Assembly: GCF_009727055.1 (NCBI RefSeq)
Contig: NC_052355.1
Span: forward strand, 5,584,183 to 5,648,182
Direction of reading: 5' to 3'
Origin: Benincasa hispida
Lineage: Eukaryota > Streptophyta > Magnoliopsida > Cucurbitales > Cucurbitaceae
DNA length: 64,000 nucleotides
The notes under the pieces were generated by a model. It saw only the letters and a program-made list of their open reading frames with translations. It did no database searches and was not told the origin of the DNA. Position numbers and translations under genes: made by a program. Shown piece after piece: positions 47,878-58,907 of the stretch. Within the stretch, counting starts at the first letter, position 1. Every line of letters starts with the position of its first letter.

Positions 47878-47969
47878 ATTCCTCATGTTTTCCCTTCTGG
47901 AGGTCTGTTCTCCTATTCCAGCTCCAAACGTCTCTCGAAATGTTTGGGAGGCATACGAGCGATCAACAC
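47878..47969 (+). pseudogene. copia gag N-terminal fragment, left of the nested element
   Basis: Reads on the plus strand like 23540-23670 on the minus strand: 'cctcatgtt', 'ttccagctcc', 'gaggcatacgagcgat'. It stops at 47969 where an Athila-like LTR is inserted, and the gag resumes at 54578. Confidence 0.75.
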
Positions 47970-49305
47970 TGATAACGAACAGAAATGCACGTTATTATAG
48001 TGCTAAGTTATAAAACAATGTAGGGTTTCATTAATAAACACATATAAGATTGCATCCAAAAAGCATTAAATTCATAATATTGCGGTCGCATGCGTCCATC
48101 GCAAGGAAACAGTTAACTTATGTATGTTTGTGTAGAAGATGCGTTGACGCAAGGCGAAAAATGCGATCACAAGAAATCAACGGCCGAGCACATCAAAAAA
48201 TTGCATTACCGCAAGGCTACGCGGGGATTTTACTTAGAAGGCAGAGCGAGAGAAGGGAAGAGACGCCGGAAGATCGCTCTGGCCAACTCGAGAGAGTACC
48301 CAAAGGCGTGGAAAAGCAGAGAGAGGGCCGACTCTCGCGAGAGCGAGATTATCTTTTGAGCAGAGTAAAGAAGAACAGTGTAAAAGTCTTGGGAAGCAAG
48401 AGCTTGCTACCAGGCTCTTTATTCTCATTTCGCATTGTTATTCTGTATTTCAATTCTACATCTATAAAATGGAACTTTCTTGTCTACATCTGTTCACTCT
48501 CTTAAAAGCACGCATGAGTAGCTAAATCTATTGAATGGGTTGAGAAGAGCTAATCTAACATGACCTAGGATCTTCATTGCATGCGATCATCTTATCTTAT
48601 GCTGCACCCAACACCCGTTTAGAGCTACTCGAGAAAGAGTCTAAAGAAAGAACCTAAGAATTGAGTAAGCTAGATTAGAATCTAGATTCGAGAGAGCGAG
48701 ATTAGATCTACATAGGCGAGAGATAGGGACTTAGAGATAAACTTTGTTTGCCAACATTCATCGCATGCATCCTGGAGATAGGTTATGGTATTATGCGATC
48801 GCCTTGTATGTGTGTATGTCATTTGTCATCGCATGACTAAGAATAGAGGCTTATGTGTAGGTCCTATAGACTTTATCCTATATATCGCATGCGTTCTAGA
48901 ACTAGAAGCCGTAGCATTTGTGTTGAGAGATGATTTGCTATTGTATGTGTGTTGCATGATCACATAACATGAACGCAATCCTAGGAAGTGTTAGCTGAAC
49001 CTCTTTTTAACCCGATCCCTGCATATTCATCGCATCTTCCGTATTATTAACTCTTGTCTTAACTGCGCCGCACACATTTTATACCGCAAACAACAAACCA
49101 ACCAACCGTTAATTTATTTGTTACCGCAAAGTAATCTTAAGCATCACCACCGCATATCATTTTCCTTAGTCCCTGAGTTCGACCCTGGACTTACCAGGAA
49201 ACTCAATAGGATTTATACTTGGAATTTGCTAAGAAAACTTGTTGCACAACGCATTTCCATCACCACAATTCCTTTCATAAATTCACCGCATAAAATAACG
49301 CATCA
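47970..49305 (+). repeat. 5' LTR with a promoter deletion
   Basis: TGATAACGAACAGAAATGCACG...AACGCATCA. Compared with the 3' LTR it lacks 366 bases equal to 53139-53504, which include the TATA box. Short 'ttt' homology lies at both break points. Open frames inside the LTR (48050-48505) have no known match. Confidence 0.9.
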
Positions 49306-49311
49306 TGTTTT

Positions 49312-49329
49312 TGACATTGTTGCCAGGGA
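49312..49329 (+). promoter_or_regulatory. Decayed primer-binding site, tRNA-Asp type
   Basis: TGACATTGTTGCCAGGGA differs from the known Athila site TGGCGCCGTTGCCGGGGA at five of 18 positions, and all five are C-to-T or G-to-A changes. Its place six bases after the LTR fits. Confidence 0.7.
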
Positions 49330-49389
49330 CTTCGGCAATTCATTGTGCTAACGATAATTTTTCTGATTTCTTTGCAGCTTTCAATCTCT

Positions 49390-50580
49390 GGCGAATTATG
49401 ACCTAGAGATTGAAAGGATATTCCGACGAAGATTGAGAGATAGCCGCCAACAACAACCACAAGAAAAAGAGAATATGGCGGAGCAACTTGGAAACGGAGC
49501 ACCAAATGAAAACAATGTCATGGTGAATCCAATCCTACTGGCAAACAATCGTAATAGGCCCATTCAGGACTATGCATCACCTAACCTCTACGATTTCTCC
49601 TCACGAATCATGAGGCCTGTTCTTGATTGATCTCGATTCAAAATGAAACCGGTGATGCTGCAGATGATCCAGACTGCTGGATAGTTTGGAGGAAGGCGTG
49701 GCAAGGACCCGCACGCCCACTTCTGGAGCTTCATAGAAATTTGAAACTCTTTTGTGTTCTCGAATATCTCTACCGAAGAAGTTCGACTAACTTTGTTTCC
49801 ATTTTCTTTCTGTGATCATGCACGAAAATGGGCGTACTCTCTCGAACCGGGGGAGATTACTTCTTGTGAACAAGTGGTGGAGAAGTTTATAAAGAAATAC
49901 TTCCCACCAACGGAGAATGCCAGGAGAAGAAAATTAATAACAAATTTTTAATAGGAAACTGACGAATCGCTTAGCAATGCTTGGGCGAGGTTTAAGAGGC
50001 TGGTAAAAGACTGCCCACATAACGGATTACCAGACTGCTTACAGATGGAGATTTTCTACCAAGGATTAACCCTTGCTTCACAGACCGCTGCCAATGCAGC
50101 AACAGTTGGAGGTCTGTTGGATAAAACATATGAGGAGGCCAAGAATATCCTTGATTGCATTTCAAAAAATCACGAGGACTGGAGAGAAAGCGATCAAGGA
50201 TTAAGAATTAAAGAGAGTGACGTGAACAATGGGGCCATCACATCCCTTCAGAACCAAATGTTTTCGATGATAAGTTTGATACAAGGCATCATAATTAATA
50301 GTACGAGAGCAAAAAAATGGTAGGTCAACACAATTGCCCAAACAGCCGCAAGTTGTGTCATCTGTGGAGATGTACATCCGATGGAAGAATGCCCAAGAAA
50401 TCCACAGTCAGTATGCTTCATAAAAAACAACCTTTATTCCGACACGTATAACCCCAGGTTGAGAAACCGCCCCAATTTCGCGTGGAAACATCAACAACAA
50501 AGCTTTCAACCGGTGGCGCTAAAAGAAGGGCCACCCGAATTTTTTCCGCGAACCAATGGGGCAATGCATAACTAAGCCAG
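49390..50580 (+). pseudogene. Athila-like gag
   Basis: The N-terminus reads LANYDLEIERIFRRRLRDSR and then MAEQLGNGAP (ATG at 49475). After a stop and frameshift, LTLFPFSFCDHARKWAYSLEPG, EQVVEKFIKKYFPPTENARRR show the gag core; IFYQGLTLASQTAANAATVGG and LLDKTYEEAKNIL follow, as in Athila gag. A zinc-finger-like CVICGDVHPMEEC is at about 50355-50394. Gag forms the particle that packages RNA. Several stops and frameshifts lie at 49630, 49750, 49950 and 50320. Confidence 0.88.
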
Positions 50581-51002
50581 CAGTTCGCAGACACTGCAAT
50601 CTTCGTCCTTAGAGAGCTTGTTGAAGCAATACATTGAGAAGAACGATTCAGTGCTTCAAAATCAAGCAAGTCCATCCAAAATTTAGAAATTCAGCTAGGA
50701 CAGGTTGCGGGCGAACTAAAAAATAGACCGCAAGGAACTTTTTGCCGAGCTCAACTGAGAGCCCTCGCAACGCTGGGGGTACAGGGAAGGAACAATGCTT
50801 AGCAGCCTCCTTGCTAAGCAAAAAAATGACTGCGGAAGTAGGGGAGGAACCCATCACGACCAACTTGAATGCGATGACAACCGAGGACCTGTTGACTTAT
50901 AATTCGGAAAAGCCCGAGAAGATGAATCCAGAAGTTGCGTCCACCCTCAAGCCTCTAGATCATTAGATAGAAGAAGTCTAGCTACCACCATTCCCGCAAA
51001 GA
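50581..51002 (+). pseudogene. Athila-like gag-protease linker
   Basis: Frames here read LESLLKQYIEKND-type, NLEIQLGQVAGELKNRPQG and PSSTESPRN, which match the linker after Athila gag (paired short helices, then a Pro/Ser-rich stretch). 'LPPFPQRLKKKQNDEE' precedes the protease. It is frameshifted several times. Confidence 0.7.
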
Positions 51003-51510
51003 TTGAAAAAGAAACAGAATGATGAAGAAAAGATCGTGACAGTGGTAGTAACGCAAGATGCCATGATCCCACCAAAAATGTGCGACCCAGGAATCTTCAC
51101 GATACCATGTTCAATTGGAGGGGTCTACACTGGTCAAGCACTATGCGATCTTGGGACGAGTATAAACGTAATGTCGCTATCAATCTTCAAACGATTGAAT
51201 ATGGGAAAACTCATGCCCACGATGGAGACTCTCCCACTTGCGGACAGATCCCGAATACATCCGAGGGAGAGTTGAAAGATGCCGCAATCTCAATTGATAA
51301 ATTCATCTTGCTGGCAGACTTCATCATTTTGGATTATAAACCAGACGAAGATTCACCCATCATATTGGGATGACCATTCCTCTCGACCGGTCGCACTCAA
51401 ATTGATGTGCACAAGGGGGAAATCATAATGAACATCAATAGGGAAAAGCTCCGGATTACGGCAGTCGGGATTTCAGAAGATCGAGAAAAGAAGAAAAAGC
51501 CACCGTGGAC
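51003..51510 (+). pseudogene. Athila-like aspartic protease
   Basis: The plus strand gives PPKMCDPGIFTIPCSIGG, ALCDLGTSINVMSLSIFKRL, then after a frameshift KDAAISIDKFILLADFIILDY, SPIILG-stop-PFLSTGRTQIDVHKGE. Athila proteases have ALCDLGASINLMPLSIF and ILGRPFLATGRALIDV, so the fold and catalytic Asp are recognisable. The Arg codon in ILGRPF became a stop (TGA), a C-to-T change. After VHKGEIIMNINREKL the pol part should start, but none is present. Confidence 0.88.
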
Positions 51511-52864
51511 GTGAAAAGCCCAGCTTGAGATAAGCAGTCCCTGAGTTACTATGTGACTCAACCTCATCAGGGATGCAATCCTTTTGAATATCATTTTTTT
51601 TCGTATCAATGCTTCATGAACTCCCATTACCTTGTTGTTATCTGTTATCACATATTTGTTTATTGCTTTTAAATATATATATAATAATGTGATCGTGTTG
51701 AACGATCGTGGTAAACGAGTTTGCTAACTCTGTTTTTTTTTATGATTATTTGACCCTCTCAATGTATTTCTTTGCAAACGATCGAGGTAAACGATTGCTG
51801 ATGCTCTACATGAAGACGCAACTACTTAATTTCGTCACCGCAGTCCAAAGAATGTAGATCGCCACAAAGCAGGATGCGTCAACAGATAATGCAGGCGACA
51901 GCGCAAATTTGGGGGTTGTATCTTTACTTGACTTTATTCCAAATTTCGCACTATCGCATCACATTTTAATTTTGAAAATTTTATCACCACATCCTCTTTG
52001 GTTACCGCAATAATTTAACATTGATCAATTTAGTCAGTCAACGCATGATTTCTCTTTGCTAATTATGATTTCAATGATGAAACGCATGCTTCTATTTTTT
52101 CGTATACACTAGAGTCAACTTAATTTTAGGACAGTCACCTCATGAAATATTTCTAGAAGTTAGTGGTTTGCTAGCTTTCTTTCAAACTGACCCTTTACGA
52201 AATTTCCTAAGAACATCGCATGATTTGTTTCAATCTATTGGCAATGAGGACATTGCCACATTTTAAATTTGGGGGTGTGGTATTCATTTTTTGACCTTGC
52301 TATTTTTAGCCATCTAAAAAAAAGTCATAACATTGCGATCGGATCCTACTCGTAGTTGGATCCTACCCGTGGGGGCAAGCCAAAACAAAGGTAAGAATCG
52401 TGATCAACGCTTAAAAAAAATGACTGCAACTCTGTTGCCAATTTGGTATGAGTTTAGTTTGAGAAAGAGTGCCTTGCTCGTAGTTGGATGTCCGCATGAC
52501 ACACATGGAGGTAAGCCAAAACGAAGGTGAGGAACTTGGATCAGTGCAAGGTCAGAGAAAAAATAAAATAAAATAAATAATAATGTCTAAATTACGTAAG
52601 GATAAAAATCATTTAACACCCGAGTGAAAAAGTTTTTTTCAAAAGAAAATCATGCGATATCCTGGAATTTAGTAAAGTCTTTTGAAGGTTAAACTTGCAA
52701 ATCCCTAAATTTTAGAAATATTTTAAGAAAATACTTGGATAAGAATTAAAGAAATTTTGGTGTATAGGATTCGAATAATGTATCCTTGAGAAATGTAGGA
52801 AAAGAGATTATGGTCGATTTTCTAAAGGAAATCTTTAGCTTATGCTTGAGGACAAGCATTGTTT
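51511..52864 (+). other. 3' non-coding region of the gag-PR element
   Basis: Aligns with 200-1520 from about 51600. It contains AAATTTGGGGG tracts at 51905, 52262 and 52865 and the cgtagttgga tandem repeat at 52340-52560. No coding sequence was found. Confidence 0.75.
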
Positions 52865-52877
52865 AAATTTGGGGGTG
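52865..52877 (+). promoter_or_regulatory. Polypurine tract
   Basis: AAATTTGGGGGTG directly before TGATAACGGG. Confidence 0.75.
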
Positions 52878-54577
52878 TGATAACGGGAAGAAATGCACAT
52901 TATTACAATGCTAAGTTATAAAACAATGTAGGGTTGCATTAATAAAAACATATAAGATTGCGTCCAAAAAGCATTAAGTTCATAATATTGTGGTCGCATG
53001 TGTCCATCGCATGAATACAGTTAACTTATGTATTTTTGTGCAAAATATGCGTTGACATAAGGTAGAAAATGCAATCACAAGAAATCAATGGCCGAGTGCA
53101 TCAAAAGATTGCATTGCCGCAAGGTAATGCAGTGATTTGCGCTCGCAAATATCTGCTCAAGAAGGTTGTCGCATAGAGCCGGCGCAACTTAGTGGGCGCA
53201 TCCGGGTGAAAAGCGTAATAAATCAACGATGGGACAGAAAGCTGATATGGTCGATTCCAGATTAAGTTGACAAGTCGTTAACGAAACTACTGTAGCAAGT
53301 ACACTCAACTTTTCGGTGACAAATATTCGGCACATCAGACAGAGAATTAATGTCATCCATCAGTGCAATCATAAGAGAGAAGAAGCTTTCACCCCGAAGC
53401 TCTATAAATACCGAAAGCAACCTTCAGTGAAGGAGTTCGGCGAGTTTCAGACGGTTAGATAATTTCCCCTTGGATAGAAGTAGCCCTATTCATAGTTTTT
53501 CTTTTACTTAGAAGGCAGAGTGAGAGAAAAGGAAGAGACGCCGGAAGATCGCTCTGGCCAGCTCGAGAGAGTACCCAAAGGCGTGGAAAAGCAGAGAGAG
53601 GGCCGACTCTCGCGAGAGCGAGATTATCTTTTGAGCAGAGTAAAGAAGAACGGTGTTATTGGGAAGCAAGAGCTTGCTACCAGGCTCTTTATTCTCATTT
53701 CACATTGTTATTTTCTGTATTTCAATTCTACATCTATAAAATGGAACTTTCTTGTCTACATCTGTTCACTCTCTTAAAAGCACGCATGAGTAGCTAAATC
53801 TATTGAATGGGTTGAGAAGTGGTAATCTAACATGACCTAGGATCTTCATTGCATGCGATCATCTTATCTTATGCTGCACCCAACATCCGTTTAGAGCTAC
53901 TCGAGAAAGAGTCTAAAGAAAGAACCTAAGAATTGAGCAAGCTAGATTAGAATTTAGATTCGAGAGAGCGAGATTAGATCTACATAGGCGAGAGATAGGG
54001 ACTTAGAGATAAGCTTTGTTTGCCAACATTCATTGCATGCATCCTAGAGATAGGTTATGGTATTATGCGATCGCCTTGTATGTGTGTATGTCATTTGTCA
54101 TCGCATGACCAAGAATAGAGGCTTATGTGTAGGTCCTATAGACTTTATCCCATATATCGCATGCGTTCTAGAACTAGAAGCCGTAGCATTTGTGTTGAGA
54201 GATGATTTGCTATTGTATGTGTGTTGCATGATCACATAACATTAACACAATCCTAGGAAGTGTTAGCTGAACCCCTTCTCAACTCGTTCCCCATATATTC
54301 ATCGCATCTTCCGTATTTTAAACCCTTGTCTTAACTCTGCTGCATACATTTTATACCCCAAACAACAAACCAACCAACCATTAATTTATTTGTTACTGCA
54401 AAGTTATCTTAAGAATTACCACCACATATCATTTTCCTTAGTCCCTGAGTTCGACCCTGGACTTACCAGGAAACTCGTTAGGATTTATACTTGGATTCTG
54501 TTGAGAAAACTTGTTGCACAATGCATTTTCATCACCATAATTCCTTTCATAAATTCACCACATAAAATAATGCATCA
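52878..54577 (+). repeat. 3' LTR (1700 bp)
   Basis: Starts TGATAACGGGAAGAAATG and ends AATGCATCA. It has the full promoter region that the 5' LTR lacks. It is otherwise near-identical to the 5' LTR from 'tacttagaaggcag' onward. Confidence 0.92.
53403..53410 (+). promoter_or_regulatory. LTR TATA box
   Basis: TATAAATA in 'gaagctctataaatacc', conserved in the other Athila-like LTRs of the window. Confidence 0.6.
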
Positions 54578-55340
54578 GACATGTGCAAACAAGAAGGCTC
54601 GAGCCTATATCTTGGCCTGTCTTAGTGATGTATTGGCCAAGAAGCATGAGCCCATGGTCTCAGCGTGTAAGATCATGAAGTCCTTGTAGGGGATGTTCAG
54701 ACAACCATCTGGACAGCTCATGCATGAGGCTTTGAAGTACATCTTCAACTCCAAAATGGAGGAAGGCACCTCTGTTCATGAACATGTGCTTAACATGATG
54801 GTCCACTTTAATGTGGCGGAGATGAATGGGTCTAGAATTGATGAGGGCTGTCAGGTTAGCATAATCATGCATTATTTTTCGGAGATCTTACTCCACTTTG
54901 TTAGTAATGCGATTCTTAACAAAGTGGAATATACCCTTACAACTCTCCTCAACGAGTTGCAGACATACCAATCTTTACTGAAAAGTAAGGAAAGAAAAAG
55001 GGGTGAGGCAAATGTTGCTTCATCTTCTAGGAAGTTCCATTGAGGTTTAACCTCAGGGACGTAGTCTGCACCTTTTACTTCTAACTCTGGAAAGGGGAAG
55101 AAGAAGAAGGGTGGTAAGGGGAAAGGGAAAGCGCCTGCTAAACCGCCATTTGTCGCCAAGAGGAGGCGTCCGTTGTCGGTTGAAAAGGAAAAATGTTTCC
55201 ACTGCAACAAGGACGGACACTGGAAGAGGAATTATCCTCAATGGCTGAAGAAAAGGAAGGCAGCCAAGGCTAGGCCAGGGCGGACAAAGGTAAATGTGAT
55301 TTACTTGTGTTAGAAACTTGCTTAGTGGAGGATGATGTTT
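54578..55340 (+). pseudogene. copia gag, right of the nested element
   Basis: The plus strand reads ANKKARAYILACLSDVLAKKHEPM, a stop, then QLMHEALKYIFNSKMEEGTSVHEHVLNMMVHFNVAEMNG and LLNELQTYQSLLKSKERKR, closely like copia-2 gag. The linker GKGKKKKGGKGKGK-type sequence and the zinc knuckle follow. The knuckle reads CFHCNKDGHWKRNY, so its last Cys is Tyr. The sequence ends at LVEDDVS, just before where the protease motif should be, and joins half a tRNA gene. No LTR, protease or pol follows. Confidence 0.88.
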
Positions 55341-55344
55341 CCTT

Positions 55345-55371
55345 ACCACGCTTCCGCTATGCCACTCTGAT
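55345..55371 (-). pseudogene. 5' part (27 nt) of a tRNA-iMet gene
   Basis: Matches the first 27 bases of the tRNA gene at 32207-32278, with two changes in the D-arm (GCGC became GCAT). The rest of the tRNA is missing; copia gag sequence starts where base 28 should be. It is a broken second iMet locus. Confidence 0.85.
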
Positions 55372-55520
55372 TGGTGAGAGACAAACAACATATAGTTTAT
55401 GTATATACTAAACTTGAACTTCCATTTTCTATCTTTTTTCTTTTTGGAGAAAACGTGATGAGAACTTTTTTTAAAAAAAAAAAAAAAATAGGGGTGTGAA
55501 CAGTTCGGGTTTGGTTGGGT
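55372..55520. repeat. Copy of the tRNA-iMet 5' flank
   Basis: Matches 32279-32415: 'gagacaaacaacatatagttta', 'ctttttggagaaaac', 'gatgagaac' and 'aggggtgtgaacagttcgggtttggt' have counterparts. Homology covers flank as well as tRNA, so the pair arose by DNA duplication and not from a tRNA transcript. Confidence 0.8.
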
Positions 55521-56844
55521 TGAAATTTTTTTTCGACCAACATGAAAATATCGATTGGTTGTTGTCTACATATCATCGAAAAGCTTGTGCAACCCAACAC
55601 AACCAACCCCTTGTATTTTTTAATTAATTGCAACGGACAAAACTTATAGGGCTAATAATTAAGTGTATAAAAACATTCCTAAAGAATTGAAAATAGAGTT
55701 AAATCTATCAGCACATTCATGAGCCTGTCCAAATTATTCTTCAAATGCTCACTGCCTATTTTGTTAGTTTATTCACATTAGTTAATTCATCGCATAGTAG
55801 TTAGTCGCATGCCTCTTACTTTCTTTATTTTAGTCATTTAGAATCTGCCTCAAATACATTACTTTAGGACCATCTTTAGCGCATAACCATATTTATATAA
55901 TATAATCATTAAGCAACTCCAAATGTCACTAACGGTACAGAACACATGTAAATAACATGAAACAAAATCGAATGGGACCCACTTTTTAGATACCCATTGA
56001 TTAATTACGTTTTCCATGGGGTAAATATGGGCTTAGTTCAAAAAATATCGTGTGAAACATATAACTACTTCTAAATTGTTGTAAGTGAAACAATTAAGAC
56101 TCTTTATATATATTATATTTGAAAATTGTCCATGCATTCAATTCTTACGCGTGTGTAGACTTATTAAAATATCATATTAATGCAATGGATGATTATAGAA
56201 TTGATGCATGGGTAATTTTTGAAGGAAATATTAATTGAAAATATAAATTCGGTTGCTTTTGAAAATTTAAAGGTCAAACTAACAAATGTATTTAGCTATT
56301 CTAAATCGAGATCAATTTTATCTAAATATTTGACAATAGATTAATGATGCAATTATTAGATTAAAAGAAAATTAGAAAACAAAGATTGAACTTTGGATAA
56401 TAAAGGTGTCTAAGGGTGTTGATTTCATTACTTCATTAGGTAATGCAAAGTTTCTATTGAATCTTGTGTTTGTGAGACCTTCTCTCCCATTACTCTCTTT
56501 CGAGAGTGTATCAAGGAAATTTACAAGTTGAGAATGTGTTCAAAAACTCAAAGAATGTGTTAAACAACTCAAGATTAAGTCTACGACTACTAATTAAGAG
56601 AGTAATCAGAGGTAAGACGGGTTCGACAATGGATTCATCGAAAGTGAGAAAATGAAGACCCTAAATAATTTGAGGGCAACAAACTTAGTGAAACTCATAA
56701 AAAACACTCGTGGATGAATTATTAATGCTCGGGTCAAAGTCAACGATCAAAGTCAAAAACAAAAAGTCAACATTTTGAAACTAAGTGAAATTTGGAGAAA
56801 TTGGAACTTCTAATGGTAGGTAAGGGGTGTACAAATGTCTGTAG
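55521..56844. other. AT-rich sequence, no feature recognised
   Basis: No coding frame, RNA gene or match to the elements in the window was seen. Confidence 0.5.
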
Positions 56845-58907
56845 TGTTGGGTTCTATGTCCTAAAACTCGTGGTTTGTAAACAATAGAACATATTCTGAA
56901 AATTCAATAAGTTGTTATTGAATAAATGTTTTGCTTATTAGAAATCCAATAAACCTAAAACGTCCTTTGACTATTACATGAATATTTGAACTTTATGTGG
57001 AGACATAAAAGTGGATCAAGTTCCAGTAAATAGTGAAAATGATCTATAGTATATGAAAAAGTTCGGGTGCCTTATTCTGGTAACACTTTTGGATGTAGCC
57101 TACTCTGTAGTTGTCATAAAGAGTTGTAAAGTGCTACAAACGAAGTGATCCTAATTCGTACATGTTATGACATGAGGAGTGGGGGTGTCCTTGTCCAAAA
57201 GGGTTTGTACAAGATCGGACCACGAAATCAGTCACTCTTACTTTATAACACTGTTTACTATTTAAGACTGACTATTTCAAAGCGATGACCTAGGTAACTT
57301 GACCTTAATTTTGAGCTAATTATGAAATCCTATTTATTCGGGATTATCATTAGATTTGCATAGGTGAGGGTTGGCTCAACAGCGCCGGCTCAATAATCTC
57401 CCATTTCAGGGGTAAGACCAGGTAAATAGCTGGGGACATAGGGTCCAAGATGGAATTCACCCCTATCCGTTGTTAGAGATAGTAGAGAGGTTATTTCCTT
57501 AAGTGTTGATTTTGGGTCTTGAACAAGGGGCCCACCCTCTCATTGGCTCGAGAAGGACTCGATTTATTGATTGGATCACAAATCAATTGTTCATTAGAGA
57601 ATCAGTGGGACTTAAGGTACAAGAGGTAATTTCGGGGGTAAAACAAAGATTTAACCCAGCCGTTATTACGAACAACCTGTGAAGGGTTAACTTACTAATC
57701 ATGGTTATATCGAGTGGACATAATATATCTACAGTGAAGGGAGTTCAACTATGGGCTTTAGTGGAGTGACTCATTAGTTAACGAATGGGGGTTAGTTCGG
57801 TCTAATGAGTTTAGCTAATTAATCTCAAATCGTTGGAACCCATGATCTGTAGGTCCTCAAGATCCCCTTACTACCTCGAAAATGGATAAGCTTTAGAGTA
57901 GCGTGATAAGTTAATTTTTAAACGTTCAAATTAAAATTAAACGGAATTGGAGAATTAATATTTATATATGATTTAAATATATGAAGGTGGATTTGTGTAA
58001 AATTAATTTAATATTTGATATTAAAAATTAATTTAATATTTCATATTAAATTAATTAGAATTATTTAAATTATTTAAATAATTATTTATTAATTTTATTA
58101 GAAAAGTTCATTTATGAAATGAGTTTGTAAAATTAATAAATTTTGATTTTGAAATCAAATGTGATTTTAAAACCAAATTTGGATAAGTTAGAAAAATACA
58201 CAAAATGGAAAATGGTTTTTCCATTGTCATCTTCAAGTAGCTTACCCATAACCCACCATCTTTGAGCTTCAATTACTCTAAGCATAAGTTGCATCTCATG
58301 CAACTATTTTCTTTGCATGATGGTCTGCAATATATTGAAGAGATTGGAGTGAATTTGGAGCAATGCAATCGATAAAATTTTGCTGAAAATTCGAGTTGAA
58401 GAAGGAGTTCTTCAAGTGGGTTGCTGTTGTGAGCTATCCTCAAAGTTCCCTTGATTCAAGCTTATACTGAACCCCATAACTCATTCTAGAGCTCCAAGAG
58501 AATAGTGGGGAAGATCCTGTAGTGGTCTACAACAAGATTTGGTGAAAGTTGCAGTTGGAAATCGAGATTTCAAGAGTTCTAAAAATGTATGACTTGAAAC
58601 CCATTTATTTATGTTATAACATGCTTTAGTTTCTGCCAAAATTAATGAATTAGAGTGCTTACCGATCCTTGTCGCTTCGTACATGATGATACAATCCAAC
58701 ATGTAAAGTGAAGCTTGAGCTGGAATTGAAAACAGAACCTCAAGTACGAGGTGTAATTTCAAGATGGGGAGAGAGAAGGGAATAAATTTTGTGTTTTTCT
58801 TCTAAATTCAAGTGCCTTCCTCCATTCTCTCCATTTTCTTCTAATTTCGAGATGGGGAGTGAGAAGGGAAGAAATTTTGTGTTTTTCTTCTAAATAGGGG
58901 AAGCTCT
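56845..58907 (+). repeat. Copia-type LTR, plus strand, right end uncertain
   Basis: Starts TGTTGGGTTCTATGTCCTAA. The order of segments ('gtggatcaagttcc', 'tttgtacaagatcggacc', 'ccgttgtta', 'cagtgggacttaagg') follows the copia LTRs in the window, but at lower identity. The end is not clear; it may run into 58908-59600. Confidence 0.6.
58762..58895. repeat. Tandem repeat, 46-base unit, period 88
   Basis: 'gatggggag', 'gagaaggga', 'aaattttgtgtttttcttct' occur at 58763 and again at 58851. Confidence 0.7.

Larger units (their letters stand above)
47970..54577 (+). mobile_element. Non-autonomous Athila-like element (gag and protease only), 6608 bp
   Basis: Order is 5' LTR (1336 bp), tRNA-Asp type primer site, gag, protease, 1.35 kb of non-coding sequence, polypurine tract and 3' LTR (1700 bp). 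RT, RNase H and integrase are absent: sequence goes from the protease to the 3' non-coding region within about 100 bases. The flanks read aacac and gacat, which differ by two transitions and probably are the old 5-bp target duplication. It sits inside a copia gag. To move, it would have needed RT and integrase from an autonomous relative, such as the one represented at 1-4158. Confidence 0.88.

Noticed and set aside
48050..48505. 151-codon plus-strand open frame
   Set aside because: It spans the deletion junction in the 5' LTR; the 3' LTR keeps only an 85-codon piece. A by-product of the LTR.
48785..54239. Identical 60-codon open frames at 48785 and 54057
   Set aside because: They are the same part of the two LTRs of one element, so conservation reflects shared origin and not selection for a protein.
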